Assembly: GCA_024449915.1 (NCBI GenBank)
Contig: JAMZAV010002201.1
Span: 1-64,000 of the forward strand
Length of the DNA stretch: 64,000 bases
Direction: 5' to 3'
From: Sweltsa coloradensis
Lineage: Eukaryota; Arthropoda; Insecta; Plecoptera; Chloroperlidae
The position numbers and the translations under genes are program-made. The notes under the pieces were generated by a model. That model was not told where the DNA came from. It saw only the letters and a program-made list of their open reading frames with translations, and made no database searches. Below are positions 55,401-62,234 of this stretch, one piece after another. Within the stretch, counting starts at the first letter, position 1, and every line of letters starts with the position of its first letter.

Positions 55401-56742
55401 GTGAACTACCCGAAGTGTATTACGACTTGAAATAGAACGGCGGCACCACGGGTGGCTGTGCGCGCATAAACGAGGTAAAGCACCTTAGACGGTTTATGCT
55501 CGCGGCCAAATTGTCAACAGTTTGCAGAATTGTATTTAGCACATGTTGTTCTGCTACTGTGTTGCAGGGCTTCACTCCTCCAAAGAGACCCTTCAAGCGC
55601 ATGGACTACAAGGATGCCATAGTCTATCTGAAGGAGCACAACATCTCCAAAGAGGATGGCACTTTTTATGAGTTTGGCGAGGTAGGTTAGCTATCAAAAA
55701 ACACATTTTAATTGTATTGGCTCTAGGCAGGCATGTGCTTTCAAATTTCAAATCGATTGTTTGATTATCAAATTATTAATTAATGGTCACGCAAATACTA
55801 TTGCTAATTGAATATTCATGTGTAAAGTAAGAACAATAAGAACATGGATAATTTAGACATCAGTGATGCATTTTTACTCGTCTTTTAATTAGACCTACAA
55901 AAGGTCTGCAAGGTTAACCATAAATAAAGAAGTTGTGTGTTGTAGTATTAGATTCCAAAGCAAATATTAGTCAACAAAATATTCTTGAGTTTTCTTTTAT
56001 TTGTAGTTCCCATATGCGGAGACTAGGTCATTGTACCATTAATGAGTGACGAATATGATTGAGAGCTAGCTTGTGCATTTAAACTCCAATAGACATTTAA
56101 CATACTACTTGTTCAGGAAGCAACTGCCATCATGTATCATGAATTCATGTGCTGTGCAGGACATTCCCGAGATGCCAGAAAGGAAGATGACTGACGAGAT
56201 CGGAGTTCCCATCATGCTGACCCGCTTCCCTGTCCCGATCAAGTCGTTCTACATGCAACCGTGCCCAGAAGACGATCAGCTGACCGAGTCCGTCGACGTC
56301 TTGCTGCCAGGCGTCGGCGAGATCATAGGGGGGTCGATGCGTATGTACGAAACTGAGAAACTGCTGGCCGGTTATAAGAGGGAGGGGATTGACCCTGCAC
56401 CCTACTACTGGTATACTGACCAGGTATGTAGTCCCTACAGCTTTCAACAAATACATTATTGCTAGGGCCACGTAAATTTTGCCAATATACCTACCAATAT
56501 ATATTCAGTGAAAATATCAATACCAGATATATCAATCAATATTTTTCACAATCCGAGTAAAAATGTTTTTATTAGCTGTTGGTTTTTAACTTTTGACTAT
56601 CTTGTTTCAGCGGAAGTACGGCACGTGTCCTCATGGGGGTTATGGACTTGGGTTGGAGCGATTTCTATGTTGGCTTCTGAACCGTTATCATATCCGTGAG
56701 GTCTGCCTTTATCCTCGCTTCCTGGAGCGATGCCGACCTTAA
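28450..56742 (+). CDS. Cytosolic asparaginyl-tRNA synthetase, nine coding exons (spliced)
   Basis: This gene encodes the class IIb synthetase that charges tRNA-Asn with asparagine in the cytosol. Exons are 28450-28483, 30949-31356, 35204-35385, 41225-41344, 50640-50788, 54628-54892, 55568-55681, 56160-56423 and 56611-56742. All introns are GT-AG with matching phases (1,1,0,0,2,0,0,0). The total is 1668 nt, a 555-residue protein; the human enzyme is 548. The order is a eukaryote-specific N-terminal domain and Lys/Glu-rich linker (to about residue 120), an OB-fold anticodon-binding domain (about 130-240, GWVHRLRRQ at 139-147), then the class II core. In the core, motif 1 is near 265-278 (GYFEVTPPT), motif 2 has R329-x-E331 (QSYRAEQSR), and motif 3 is GLGLERF at 524-530. 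The protein looks intact, with no stop or missing catalytic residue. It is the cytosolic type, not the mitochondrial NARS2. The introns are filled with transposons. Confidence 0.95.
28484..30948 (+). other. NARS intron 1
   Basis: A GT-AG intron (GTAAGT start) of 2465 bp. It holds a 5'-truncated LINE in sense orientation (about 28890-30560), bracketed by a 15-bp inverted repeat (GTTCTAAGGCGTAAG near 28738 and its complement near 30698). Confidence 0.85.
28890..30560 (+). mobile_element. 5'-truncated LINE with RNase H domain (I/Jockey-group-like)
   Basis: Translated pieces in several frames give the C-terminal RT thumb ([13 protein letters not shown] near 28950, [13 protein letters not shown] near 29090), a connector ([18 protein letters not shown], 29250-29360), and an RNase H domain ([10 protein letters not shown] near 29770, [11 protein letters not shown] near 29970, QWIPSH near 30090). 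A C-terminal Cys-containing segment follows ([12 protein letters not shown] near 30360). The RT catalytic block lies upstream and is missing. An A-rich end is near 30545-30553, and a 14-bp tandem duplication (TAAGATGCGCCGCC) at about 30397-30424. RNase H after RT points to I-like rather than CR1-like clades. Frameshifts make it a pseudogene. Confidence 0.85.
30949..31356 (+). CDS. NARS exon 2
   Basis: The acceptor TTTTGTTTCAG leads into the N-terminal appended domain ([27 protein letters not shown]). A charged linker rich in Lys and Glu follows (KNLEEAKKI), then the start of the OB fold ([10 protein letters not shown]). The donor AAG|GTTTGT is weak but fits the phase-1 junction with exon 3. 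Confidence 0.93.
31565..31750. repeat. Dispersed repeat, second copy
   Basis: It aligns over its length with 13912-14105 (ATAACTGGCTCC, GTAATTTAACTA and GTGTGGATAAATTTG-like blocks) at moderate identity. Non-coding; parent element undefined. Confidence 0.65.
31993..32785. mobile_element. Repeat with CTAGGAAAACGC end and CGCTCATCCA end
   Basis: One end reads CTAGGAAAACGCTAAAGTCC then CGCCGCGTTGATGGATGAGC. The other end reads TTCGCTTCGCTCGCTACGCT then CATCCAATAATATTAC. A copy in opposite orientation fills about 52494-53284. The inside carries two GTTTGGTCAGAATCGG(T/C)CC blocks and a poly(A)25 tract near 32697. The superfamily is not recognised. Confidence 0.6.
32796..33095. mobile_element. Palindromic MITE, arms 125 bp
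   Basis: Arms at 32796-32920 and 32970-33095 are near-perfect reverse complements (about 95%) around a 49-bp loop, sharing GCGTTGGGCGCTT and AAATTTTCGCCCAACAAATT blocks. It directly follows the preceding repeat. It would form a strong hairpin in NARS pre-mRNA. Confidence 0.9.
33347..33380. repeat. GACA/CAGA-rich simple repeat
   Basis: A short AGACAGACAG-type run next to GTGAAATATTGATTATAAG-type sequence, part of an older dispersed repeat with AAGTGGGTGAAATAT blocks repeated near 33165 and 33315. Confidence 0.6.
35204..35385 (+). CDS. NARS exon 3
   Basis: Acceptor CTCTCCGCAG and donor CAA|GTGAGT. It encodes the OB-fold middle strands ([29 protein letters not shown]) and ends at APGGHELQ. Confidence 0.95.
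35883..36293. mobile_element. hAT MITE (411 bp) with TAGGGAT ends
   Basis: Termini TAGGGATAAC and GTCATCCCTA with a perfect 8-bp duplication ATACAGAC (35875-35882, 36294-36301). The subterminal AACCGGTT motifs are mirrored on both sides. It interrupts an older sequence whose left part (GGGATGTTAAAAAGTGTGTA, 35748) resembles the family end at 18487. Confidence 0.88.
36747..40564. mobile_element. Long foldback element interrupted by a LINE
   Basis: The left arm (36747 to about 37170) and right arm (about 40125-40564) are diverged reverse complements of about 430 bp. They share CCAAGCAACGAAGGA ends, GGTAGACAAAGG-like and TTGGAGTACCAGCTGA-like blocks, and CACGGATTTAC-like inner parts. The unique centre (about 39743-40125) follows the LINE. 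It looks like a DNA transposon with long inverted arms. No transposase or clear target duplication was seen. Confidence 0.8.
37172..39742 (+). mobile_element. LINE (endonuclease-RT type, RTE/CR1-like), frameshifted
   Basis: In order, the element shows the C-terminal half of an APE endonuclease ([12 protein letters not shown] near 37350, [12 protein letters not shown] near 37430) and then a Lys/Glu-rich linker. RT follows, with [10 protein letters not shown] near 38165, [11 protein letters not shown] near 38345, [14 protein letters not shown] near 38455, [12 protein letters not shown] near 38555 and the catalytic IFADDI near 38830. After this come KYLGSIL near 39040 and a C-terminal GHVRRM...GRPRDRWRD segment near 39400-39500. 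At least five frameshifts break the ORF. The 3' end has GGAACCGGGTGTTTG and a (ATT)n tail near 39730. The 5' part of the endonuclease is missing. It is in the sense orientation of NARS. Confidence 0.88.
41225..41344 (+). CDS. NARS exon 4
   Basis: Acceptor TCGTTTCCAG and donor AAC|GTAAGT; 40 codons. It encodes [16 protein letters not shown] and the [15 protein letters not shown] block, which links the OB fold to the class II catalytic core. Confidence 0.95.
41520..42437. mobile_element. Non-autonomous hAT element (918 bp)
   Basis: Starts TAGGGCTCGGATTTTTATG and ends AATCCTAGCCCTA, with a perfect 8-bp duplication GTAATGAG (41512-41519, 42438-42445). ATGTGCTTAAAAA motifs repeat near the left end. 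The ORF at 41846-42217 has no recognisable transposase motif. Confidence 0.87.
42601..43324. mobile_element. TA-flanked TIR element, copy 1 (724 bp)
   Basis: A 21-bp perfect inverted repeat (CCGTATTGTTCCGAATATAG plus C) flanked by TA on both sides (42599-42600, 43325-43326), the Tc1/mariner/pogo pattern. The subterminal TATTCG motif repeats near the right end (TGTTATATTCGAGG, TGCTATATTCGG). An ATG-initiated 38-codon acidic ORF (42900-43016) may be the remnant of a transposase N-terminus. The same element at 43929 hosts the gypsy insertion. Confidence 0.88.
44232..44444 (-). repeat. 3' LTR of the gypsy element (213 bp)
   Basis: TGTTATATC...CAATACATAACA; partner of 49294-49508. It contains a palindromic AATCGATAATCG...TATCGATATCG block. 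It is followed on the + strand by the polypyrimidine complement of the PPT (TTCCTTCCCTTTTT). Confidence 0.95.
44600..45139 (-). pseudogene. Integrase C-terminal segment of the gypsy element
   Basis: The frame overlaps the previous one by 25 nt and continues the integrase C-terminus: an SH3-like strand region ([30 protein letters not shown]), then a Pro/Thr/Ser-rich tail ending PQKLDL. A frameshift at about 45120-45139 separates it from the main ORF. Confidence 0.82.
45115..46854 (-). CDS. RNase H and integrase ORF of the gypsy element (579 codons open)
   Basis: The longest open frame in the window. It begins in the RT thumb ([11 protein letters not shown]), then RNase H ([43 protein letters not shown]). 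Next is the integrase HHCC zinc finger (H-x4-H and CEAC) and the DDE core ([38 protein letters not shown]). The three catalytic carboxylates are at expected spacing. It is only part of pol because the upstream frame is shifted. Confidence 0.92.
   Translation of the reverse strand: MLVLQRLEKYAIRVNLSKCKFFQTSIEYLGHLIDQQGIHPTLDKVTAITQAPDPTNVTQLQSYLGLLNFYNRFLPNLSSKLKPLHRLLEKGSDWQWSQDCKEAFELSKQLLLDNQVLVPYDPQKPMVVASDASHYGVGAVLSHIVDGVERPVMFASSTLNHAEQGYAQVEKEALSLIFAVKRFHKYIYGRKFLLVTDHQPLKAILGSKKGIPTLAASRLQRWAIILSSYRYDIEYRKGKEISHADAMSRLPLQSDGVETHNSYLCTVKTICEALASPYQLRPCNPNDIANATRVDHTLSRVFTFTQQGWPNHVENPDLKPYFIRRNELSLEGNCVLWGNRVIIPVKLRDHVLSLLHENHPGIVRTKMLARSHVWWPGLDADIEQKVSSCEACIVSSPTHTVVPLTNWPTPSKHWQRIHLDFAKKDNNMYLVLVDSYSKWMEVWKMKSTNASQVISKIRRVISTFGFPETIVTDNGPPFTSTEFNDFCNRNGINLLHSPPYHPASNGAAERGVQTLKQVLNKFNINDEKLEQGSGLSLQHRIDNFLFSFRNTPNVTTKLSPVDIMLKFRPEPSWKCSNPI
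46796..47658 (-). pseudogene. Reverse transcriptase region of the gypsy element
   Basis: Two overlapping frames (47188-47658 and 46796-47260) carry RT entry sequences ([13 protein letters not shown]), [22 protein letters not shown] (first catalytic Asp), [13 protein letters not shown] and the catalytic YLDDLL. All key residues are visible, but a frameshift near 47230 and another near 46850 separate the parts. Confidence 0.9.
47666..49026 (-). pseudogene. gag and protease region of the gypsy element
   Basis: The ATG at 49026 begins a gag N-terminus ([20 protein letters not shown]). A frameshift near 48725 moves to the frame 47666-48733. That frame holds capsid helices ([20 protein letters not shown]), two zinc knuckles ([13 protein letters not shown] and [14 protein letters not shown]), a Ser/Asn repeat zone (SSQNSV repeated about six times) and the protease active site DSGSA. 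The repeat zone is a visible low-complexity expansion between gag and protease. It is broken by one frameshift and a stop before RT. Confidence 0.88.
49294..49508 (-). repeat. 5' LTR of the gypsy element (215 bp)
   Basis: Nearly identical to the left LTR. On the - strand its end ATAACA is followed by CTGGCGACGAG, a primer-binding-site-like sequence. On the + strand it is followed by the target duplication CATAC. Confidence 0.95.
49862..50310 (+). mobile_element. tRNA-derived SINE, about 445 bp, with TTTA tail
   Basis: The head (49862-49937) resembles tRNA-Gly(UCC): an A-box-like TGGTCTCGTGG, loop CTTCCAA, and B box GGGTTCGATTC. Acceptor pairing is poor, so it is a SINE head. The body ends with GAAAATCAGTTGTGTAACTG then GGGTAGACTCTAAATATGG and (TTTA)n. 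The tail is shared with 24540-24612, 57185-57245 and, more weakly, about 15690-15735, defining a family. Confidence 0.8.
50640..50788 (+). CDS. NARS exon 5
   Basis: Acceptor ACTATTTTAG and donor TGG|GTATGC; phase 2 at the end. It carries motif 1 ([17 protein letters not shown]) and the VQTQVEGG asparagine-pocket loop. The residue pair after GEN is Thr-Ser, where vertebrates have Met-Ser. Confidence 0.95.
51591..52118 (-). mobile_element. Retroposed near-perfect hairpin (206-bp arms) with 16-bp target duplication
   Basis: Arms 51646-51851 and 51898-52103 are reverse complements with about one mismatch, around a 46-bp loop. The unit is flanked by the 16-bp direct repeat AGCTATTCACTTGTTT (51591-51606, 52103-52118). 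A T run follows the left repeat (poly-A on the - strand), with 40 bp of single-copy sequence between the tail and the arm. This is the geometry of LINE-mediated retroposition of a - strand transcript. Confidence 0.88.
52494..53284. mobile_element. CTAGGAAAACGC-family repeat, copy in intron 5
   Basis: Starts GTTGGATGAGCGTAGCGATC and ends CATCCAACAACGCGGCGGGA then CTTAAGCGTTTTCCTAG. This is the reverse orientation of the copy at 31993-32785. Inside are three diverged repeats of about 120 bp (TTGACTTATAACACCTACATG near 52775 and 52940) and a (TTTAA)n tract near 53130. Confidence 0.6.
53366..53571. repeat. Inverted repeat of tRNA-like B-box sequence, arms 61 bp
   Basis: Arms 53366-53426 and 53511-53571 match with one mismatch around an 84-bp loop. 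Each arm includes GGTTCTGGGTTCGAAC, a strong B box, and GTCGGGGCAAACTTTTACGA. An A-box-like GTGGCTCAATTGGT precedes the right arm. It is probably two SINE pieces joined head to head. Neither has a complete tRNA fold. Confidence 0.85.
53810..54410. mobile_element. hAT-like fragment with CAGGGTTGCC start
   Basis: Begins CAGGGTTGCCGTTTTTACGG and contains repeated ACGGAT motifs. A possible opposite end GGCAAGCC is near 54402. No matching 8-bp flanks were found. TTAAGGATTT motifs repeat near 54320-54380. Confidence 0.45.
54628..54892 (+). CDS. NARS exon 6
   Basis: Acceptor TTGTATTCCAG and donor CCT|GTAAGT. It encodes [15 protein letters not shown] and [19 protein letters not shown] segments containing motif 2, with the catalytic Arg and Glu that contact ATP and the substrate carboxylate, then the [18 protein letters not shown] helix. 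Confidence 0.96.
54893..55567 (+). other. NARS intron 6
   Basis: A 675-bp GT-AG intron (GTAAGT...TTGCAG). No repeat with clear ends is visible. The second half is GC-richer than neighbouring introns. Confidence 0.9.
55568..55681 (+). CDS. NARS exon 7
   Basis: Acceptor ACTGTGTTGCAG and donor GAG|GTAGGT; exactly 38 codons. It encodes the [15 protein letters not shown] and [10 protein letters not shown] segments of the catalytic insert. Confidence 0.95.
55682..56159 (+). other. NARS intron 7
   Basis: A 478-bp GT-AG intron (GTAGGT...GTGCAG), AT-rich, with no recognised element. Confidence 0.9.
56160..56423 (+). CDS. NARS exon 8
   Basis: Acceptor GTGCTGTGCAG and donor CAG|GTATGT; 88 codons. It encodes [21 protein letters not shown], the [20 protein letters not shown] strand pair that binds ATP/Mg, and [17 protein letters not shown]. 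Confidence 0.96.
56611..56742 (+). CDS. NARS exon 9 with stop
   Basis: Acceptor ATCTTGTTTCAG; 43 codons and TAA at 56740-56742. It contains motif 3 ([10 protein letters not shown]), whose Arg binds ATP, and the C-terminus [11 protein letters not shown], close to the usual end of the cytosolic enzyme. Confidence 0.97.
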   Translation, partial: RKYGTCPHGGYGLGLERFLCWLLNRYHIREVCLYPRFLERCRP

Positions 56743-56765
56743 AAGTTAAAATGAAAACTCTTCAT

Positions 56766-56771
56766 AATAAA
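56766..56771 (+). terminator. NARS poly(A) signal AATAAA
   Basis: A canonical AATAAA lies 24 nt after the stop codon, followed by T-rich and T/G-containing sequence. The implied 3'UTR is very short. Confidence 0.7.
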
Positions 56772-57455
56772 TTATAATCATGCAATCAATTTATTTCTCG
56801 GTCTACTTGTTGATAAACCTTACAGTTGCCACATAATAAAATTGCTGTTGAAACATTTCTAGCCTAAGCCAATATTACATTTTTATTATTTGGAGATAAA
56901 AGAGCTTCTCTGGGGATCAATATTGTATCGTTTCTAGGCCTGTGCAAATAGTTATTTTATTAGTTGATGAAGTATTCATCACTCATCAGCAACATCATCT
57001 GTTGCCACGTCTAACTCTGCGCTGATAGATAGGCCTCTCAATCTTCTGTCCTGCCACCACTCTTCTCTTTCCACCACATTCCAGTCTCCTCCTTGCTGTT
57101 CCAAATCTTTCATTGCACTATCCTGTTGTCCCGAGTACTAATTATTTTAAATCAAAAGCTCGAAAATAAAATCTAAATACGTTAGTTGAAAATCAGTTAT
57201 ATAACTGAGTGGGTAGACTCTAAATAAAAGTTATTTATTTATTTATGTAGTCAAAAATTGACGTGTACTACATGCTAGGATTGGGACAGTTTGAACAATA
57301 GGGATGCAGTTTTGACTTGTTTCTTTTTATACTAGGTCTACAGTAATAGCCTCTACAAAACAAAATAAAAAATTCAAAAAATTTGGAATTGTTGATAAAT
57401 TTATTCAAATTTTGAATATTTGCACTGGCCTAATTGTTTGATAATAGTAGCCCAA
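56772..57455. other. Intergenic DNA downstream of NARS
   Basis: Holds a SINE tail (57185-57245) and otherwise unique sequence. No gene is supported. Confidence 0.5.
57185..57245 (+). mobile_element. SINE 3' tail, copy 3
   Basis: GAAAATCAGTTATATAACTG, GTGGGTAGACTCTAAATA and (TTTA)n, identical in pattern to the SINE at 49862-50310. The head is absent or strongly truncated. Confidence 0.8.
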
Positions 57456-57463
57456 GTACGAAT

Positions 57464-57804
57464 GGTACTTGTGTAGTTGGTGTGACCCAACTTTTCAATA
57501 CCGTTTTTTTCAACTAAAATCAACATAAACACTCACCATTGATGAAATAAGTCAAGAACAACACTCATTGTGTACTATTTTATTACATTCCAGCACCAAA
57601 AATCTAAAATAGAATCATCACGTTTTTGGTGTAACAGTAACAAAAAAAACTTCAAAACCTTTAACCTCGCTATTTTGAACGAAAGTACTTTTCCATTAAA
57701 AGTCATTTTCTGTTTTAAATAGCGACGTTAAAGGTTTTGTAGGTTGAGTAAAAAAAAAAAATTTTTTTTTTGAAAAGTTGGGTCACACCAACTACACAAG
57801 TACC
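57464..57804. mobile_element. GGTA-ended palindromic MITE, copy 2
   Basis: Ends GGTACTTGTGTAGTTGGTG and its complement, with a perfect 8-bp duplication GTACGAAT (57456-57463, 57805-57812). It has the CCAACTTTTCAA block on both arms and the shared core CTTTAACCTCGCTATTT...AGCGACGTTAAAGG (57655-57748). Confidence 0.88.
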
Positions 57805-57812
57805 GTACGAAT

Positions 57813-60800
57813 AATATCATTGTCTGCAGCTCTTTGAATATGTGATTGTATTGAATAATGAATGTGGTGTTGGTTGACAATTCACTATGCCTTCATGAGC
57901 TTGTCAATTTCCTACTTACAGTGCCTCAAGTTCTGGTTTAATTTCAAGTACTACAATCAAACACGTCAAAAACGTTTCCTTTCATTACGTTTTCCCGCTG
58001 GTGACGCCCAAAAATATAGGACCCGAAAATACTTCCATAAAAGTGTAATGTTAAAATTACCCGCGCCAAACGTTCCTGTACGATATGTTTTCCCGCCTAT
58101 AATAACTTAATAAGCGATAATAACTGCCCATTTAATGTCTTGCTTGCCCATGAGATACGTTTCCACCAATTTCTGCCACGCGAGAATTCATCCAAATGTA
58201 TAGTTTTCACCTTTTTTGAACACCGACCGACGAACGAAGCACTATTTTCTGCCAGACAACACGTCATTGACAGCGATCGCGATCTTTTGTCAGCTATATT
58301 CCCCGCCCCTCCCGGCCGCGCCGCCTGTGATCGCAAAGACTCGATTAGTCTCTCTCTCTCTCTCTCTCTCTCGGCTGGCTAACTCACTCCATCACGCACT
58401 TCACTGCACATTCTCAATATTTTGCACTCTTTCAGCGCCGTGTTATTCTTAAGCGATACTGCCAGATCATTGTTTTTAATCGATGATGCTGTCTACACAA
58501 CACATGTTTAAAGACATTGTCAGAGTTATTTATGAAAAGAACTTATTTGCAAAAAATGCCTATTGAAGGTGGTGTGGGTCGTACGGGGCTTTCCTTTCAG
58601 CCCGCGCGAAATAGTTGTGACGTCAGTGCTGGGCACGGTCCTCGCTCTTGCTACCTGCTACAGAGCGAGCTATTCAGTATACGTCGGACGTCCGAACTCT
58701 TCCGTTTACCGTTTAGTTTTGTAAATAAGAACTGTAGTTTTATATCATACCTGTTTTATATTTATTTATATTTTTACTAGCGCTGATCATCGTTTATGTC
58801 ACGTGATTTTAGTTATTAGCACTAGTGTAGTGTTTTAATTTTACATTTTGGGCAAGCTTTTAGTGACAATGTTTAACTTTGTGTCAGCCTGTGCAGTTGT
58901 AACTTGTAATAATTACATATTTACATTCAAAACGACTGTTTCGTGTTTTATTGACTAACTCAAACTGTGACTCGCGTGTGAATACTTCAATGATATTTAA
59001 CATTATATAGTAGGCTAGATCTCCAGTCATTAATCCACTTCCATGACATTTTAAGACATCTTGAATATGGCAGTTTGCATGGTACGTATATGGGAGCGAT
59101 TTGTAGCCCAAATATTTTTCAAGATGGCTGTCAGGCTGACAGGTGAGTATATTAGCCATTAACACCAAATGATTACTAAATTCCCTAATGCAATAACTTC
59201 TTATTGTTTCTGTTTGTGCATTCCCATGCTGCACAAGCTAAAACCATGTCAAACAATCCAGTAAAAAACTTTATTGCATTAAAAAAGCATAAATTAAAAT
59301 GCCAAATTGCCATCTTGAATATGGCAGATTGACACTTCAATTTGCTACGCTCGCGCCTGTGCGGATGTATTGGAGACTGTGGATCTAACCTTACTATAGG
59401 TGTTCAATATCTATGGAATACTCGCATATCTGTGTGCTTACATAAACAGTCCTAAGTGCCCCGCATGTCTGCCAGCCGAGATGCAGCGAGGCATTCCTCG
59501 ACTGGAGCCAGCCTAGCAGGTAGCCCTGCAGCGACGTCACCATAGGCGGCCTACGCACTATGTAGGGCTTTAGTAAAAGCATGATTATTTGAGTTCCATA
59601 AGTCTCGGCGACCTGGATTTTTTTGTATTGTTCTTGAATTGAATCGAGGCACTTTCTGAAGAGCTTGTTATGCAAACTCAGACGATTCCTTTAATTGAGG
59701 CGCAAATGTTATGAGTTGAGTTGACGTGTCTTGTTGCCGTGTTTCAACATTTGAAGCTGAGCCAATCTCTACCTTGGAGACCCTGACCTTTCCCTAGGGA
59801 CATGAAGGATGCAGTTCAGTCGCCCATGCAAACTCGTCGATGCGAGTGTGTGCTCGAGACCCCGCCTACGCATGTCTGGTGACTGTTGTGTTCATGCAGG
59901 ATGCCCATTGCACTGTAAAGGTCACGCGGAATGGTCCCTCGCTTTTTTAAATTATTACTTTTTTTTTTACGTTTTTCCACCAAATAAGTTCCAAACGAAA
60001 GCCTACTTCGAAAACGTATAAGGCTGCTCTGCAACACGTTTCTCTCAAACATCAGTACCTACATTCGTCAGCACATTGTGTATTTGTATGTTTATTATTT
60101 ATTTACTTCTACTTTCACCTCCTCAGTAAAACTTATCCTGGTTAATATCAGTTATATAATCTTGTAAAAAAAAAAAAAAATGACAAATTTAGGGTTTATT
60201 AATTAATAATTATATAATTTAGTATTATACTGTTTGACATCATAGTAAACCCATAGATAGTCATGTCATCATCTGCAGTGTAAATTGCAACGTTTATGTG
60301 GCACGTCACTAGGGATGTGTGAACGTTTGAAATTTGAATTTGAACTTAAAAAGTCTAAACTAAGTTTGAGTGAAAAAAGTTTGATTTTTTTTGTTTTGTT
60401 TTTTTAATTGTCCTATCAGCAACATACGCAGTTAGACACCAGCTGAAGAGGGGCATGAATTGCACCCTGGGCAGGCTTCTCACAAACAAAAATGTGTGTG
60501 GTTATAATAATGTTCGCCCCTCCCCCCCGCCAAAAAAAAAACAAGGGCTGGTTACGCCACTGCTTATTTAGTGTAATGTGAAGTGTAGCCGTTTGGAGTG
60601 ACTTCGTGTAGGCCAGTGTAAAGTGTAGCATCTCTTCACGAGCTCTTGGAGGTCGTGTAGAGTGTAGGTGTAGAAATTAAGGCGCAAAATTTGAAGAGAA
60701 ACCAATTAAAACATGATGAAAGAGAGAAAGACACATTCTTGCAATGGCAATCAATATTCTACTATATTACGCATTAGAAACCGATTCGGAGTATTTTATA

Positions 60801-61196
60801 CACGTGGGCCTTACATGCGGCATCCAGTCGTTTTGGCGCGCACTCAAACGTGTAAAACTTTTGCTGATGGTAAAAACCGTGGAAAAAAACTTAAAAAATT
60901 ACGATTGAATTAGAAAAAAAACATCTTAACGTTATTTTTAAACTATGAAAAATTAGAAAAAAAATATTTGCAAAGGAAAGGAAGGTGACTTCCCTATTGC
61001 AGTAAAACTAAAACCATAGACTGAAAATAACTTTTGCCAAGAACAACGTCAGGCAACCGTAGCAGCTTGTGTTTTAGAAATTTGAACCGATTTCGGAGCG
61101 CTCCAAATTTTTGAACAGTTAACTCACTGCCATCTTAACTGGCCATCACGAGGTACCTTGCATATATACATCCACACGGCGGTGAGATAGTAAACA
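57813..61196. other. Intergenic DNA between NARS and TBCA
   Basis: No gene was recognised. Landmarks are a CpG-richer patch near 58230-58330, the (TC)n tract at 58349-58372, a hAT-like right end near 60480-60563 and a TAGGGATGTG hAT-like start at 60313. Sequence just left of TBCA (61030-61196) probably holds its promoter. Confidence 0.45.
58349..58372. repeat. (TC)n microsatellite
   Basis: About 12 TC dinucleotides, within a CpG-richer patch. Confidence 0.9.
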
Positions 61197-61338
61197 ATGG
61201 CTCCTTCCTTCATATTTTGTTTCATTATTTCTTCATGTCTTTCATTGATATTCTAATTCCAGTTTGCAAATAATTGTCAATCACAGACGCGTAAGTTGAC
61301 AAGTTTGGATTTTACTTCAAACATCTTGAGAATCTATT
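61197..61338 (+). promoter_or_regulatory. Probable TBCA 5'UTR with short upstream ORF
   Basis: The 140 nt before the TBCA start contain an ATG at 61197 (ACAATGG context) opening 19 codons and ending TAA at 61254-61256. If the transcript begins upstream of it, this would be a uORF. A CTAATTCCAG at 61253-61262 could instead be a splice acceptor, placing the 5'UTR boundary there. Confidence 0.4.
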
Positions 61339-61468
61339 ATGGCAGATCCTCGTATAAAGGCGCTTAAAATAAAAACAGGTGTTGTGAAGCGATTGGCGAA
61401 AGAGAAGGTCACGTATGAGATCGAAGCCGACCAGCAACGTGTGCGCATTCAAAAATTCAAGGATCAAG
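61339..61468 (+). CDS. First coding exon of tubulin-folding cofactor A (TBCA)
   Basis: ATG at 61339 opens 43 codons ending at a GT donor (CAAG|GTAGGC, phase 1). The peptide begins MADPRIKALKIKTGVVKRL and continues KEKVTYEIEADQQ. This matches the N-terminal helix of TBCA, a small three-helix-bundle chaperone of about 108 residues that captures beta-tubulin released from the CCT chaperonin. The context ATTATGG is acceptable. The remaining exons lie right of the window, because the intron beginning at 61469 reaches the end. The + strand orientation matches NARS. Confidence 0.93.
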
Positions 61469-61750
61469 GTAGGCGAGGCCAAGGCCTCTTTAGGTAGGCC
61501 CTATGCATGACCATATCCTTGAATGAAGATAACGAAATGTAATGTTAAAAAAAAGCAGCTGTGCTAAATAAAGATTCCAAATTGAAAATTATTAAGGCCT
61601 AGGCCTAGGCCTATGCTCGGGCAACGGCCACGGACACCGACGTAGGGCCTAGGCCCTAGGCATTGGTAGGCTTAGGTAGGCCTAGGCTTTGTGTATCCAA
61701 TGGCCTAGGCCTCCTTTGGTTGGTGGGTCCAAATGCGGTTTACCTCGCCG

Positions 61751-62198
61751 GGCACTTCTATACCTGGGGGGTCCAACTTATATTTAACAACTATTTTCGC
61801 TAGGTTAGCCGAACTTTTCGCTGGCTACAGGGTACTCTTTCGGATGGTATGCCCCAACTTTTCAACACTGTTTTTTTCCATTAAAAACAATTCAACCTTT
61901 AACGTCGCTATTTCAAACGAAAGTACTTTTTCTCTGAAAGTGTTTTATATTTAAATTAGCAACGTTAAAGGTTTTGTAGGTGGAGTATTTTAGTGAAAAA
62001 GGTTAGTACTGACCGCCATGTTGGCGTAGTGTTGTAAAGTTGGGGCATACCATCCGAAAGAGTACCGGCTACAGTGCGCCGCGCTAGTTCTAGGATATAA
62101 TCAATAAGAGCGCACCCGAAATCCTTTTCGTTACACGTCTAGCGGACGTATAGCTTGTAAAAAGTTGGACCCCCCCAGGCCCCAGGTATAGAAGTACC
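61751..62198. mobile_element. Outer palindromic MITE enclosing another
   Basis: Left GGCACTTCTATACCTGGGG pairs with right CCCAGGTATAGAAGTACC. The GGTCCAACTT block is mirrored inside both ends. The element is interrupted by the MITE at 61831-62066. Its own 8-bp flanks are unclear (GCCG shared only). Confidence 0.65.
61831..62066. mobile_element. GGTA-ended palindromic MITE, copy 3
   Basis: Ends GGTACTCTTTCGGATGGTAT and its complement, flanked by a perfect 8-bp duplication GGCTACAG (61823-61830, 62067-62074). It has CCCCAACTTT blocks on both arms and the shared core CCTTTAACGTCGCTATTT...AACGTTAAAGG (61888-61985). Confidence 0.88.
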
Positions 62199-62234
62199 AA
62201 ATGCCGTAGGCCTAGGCCTAGCGCCTCACGCAAA

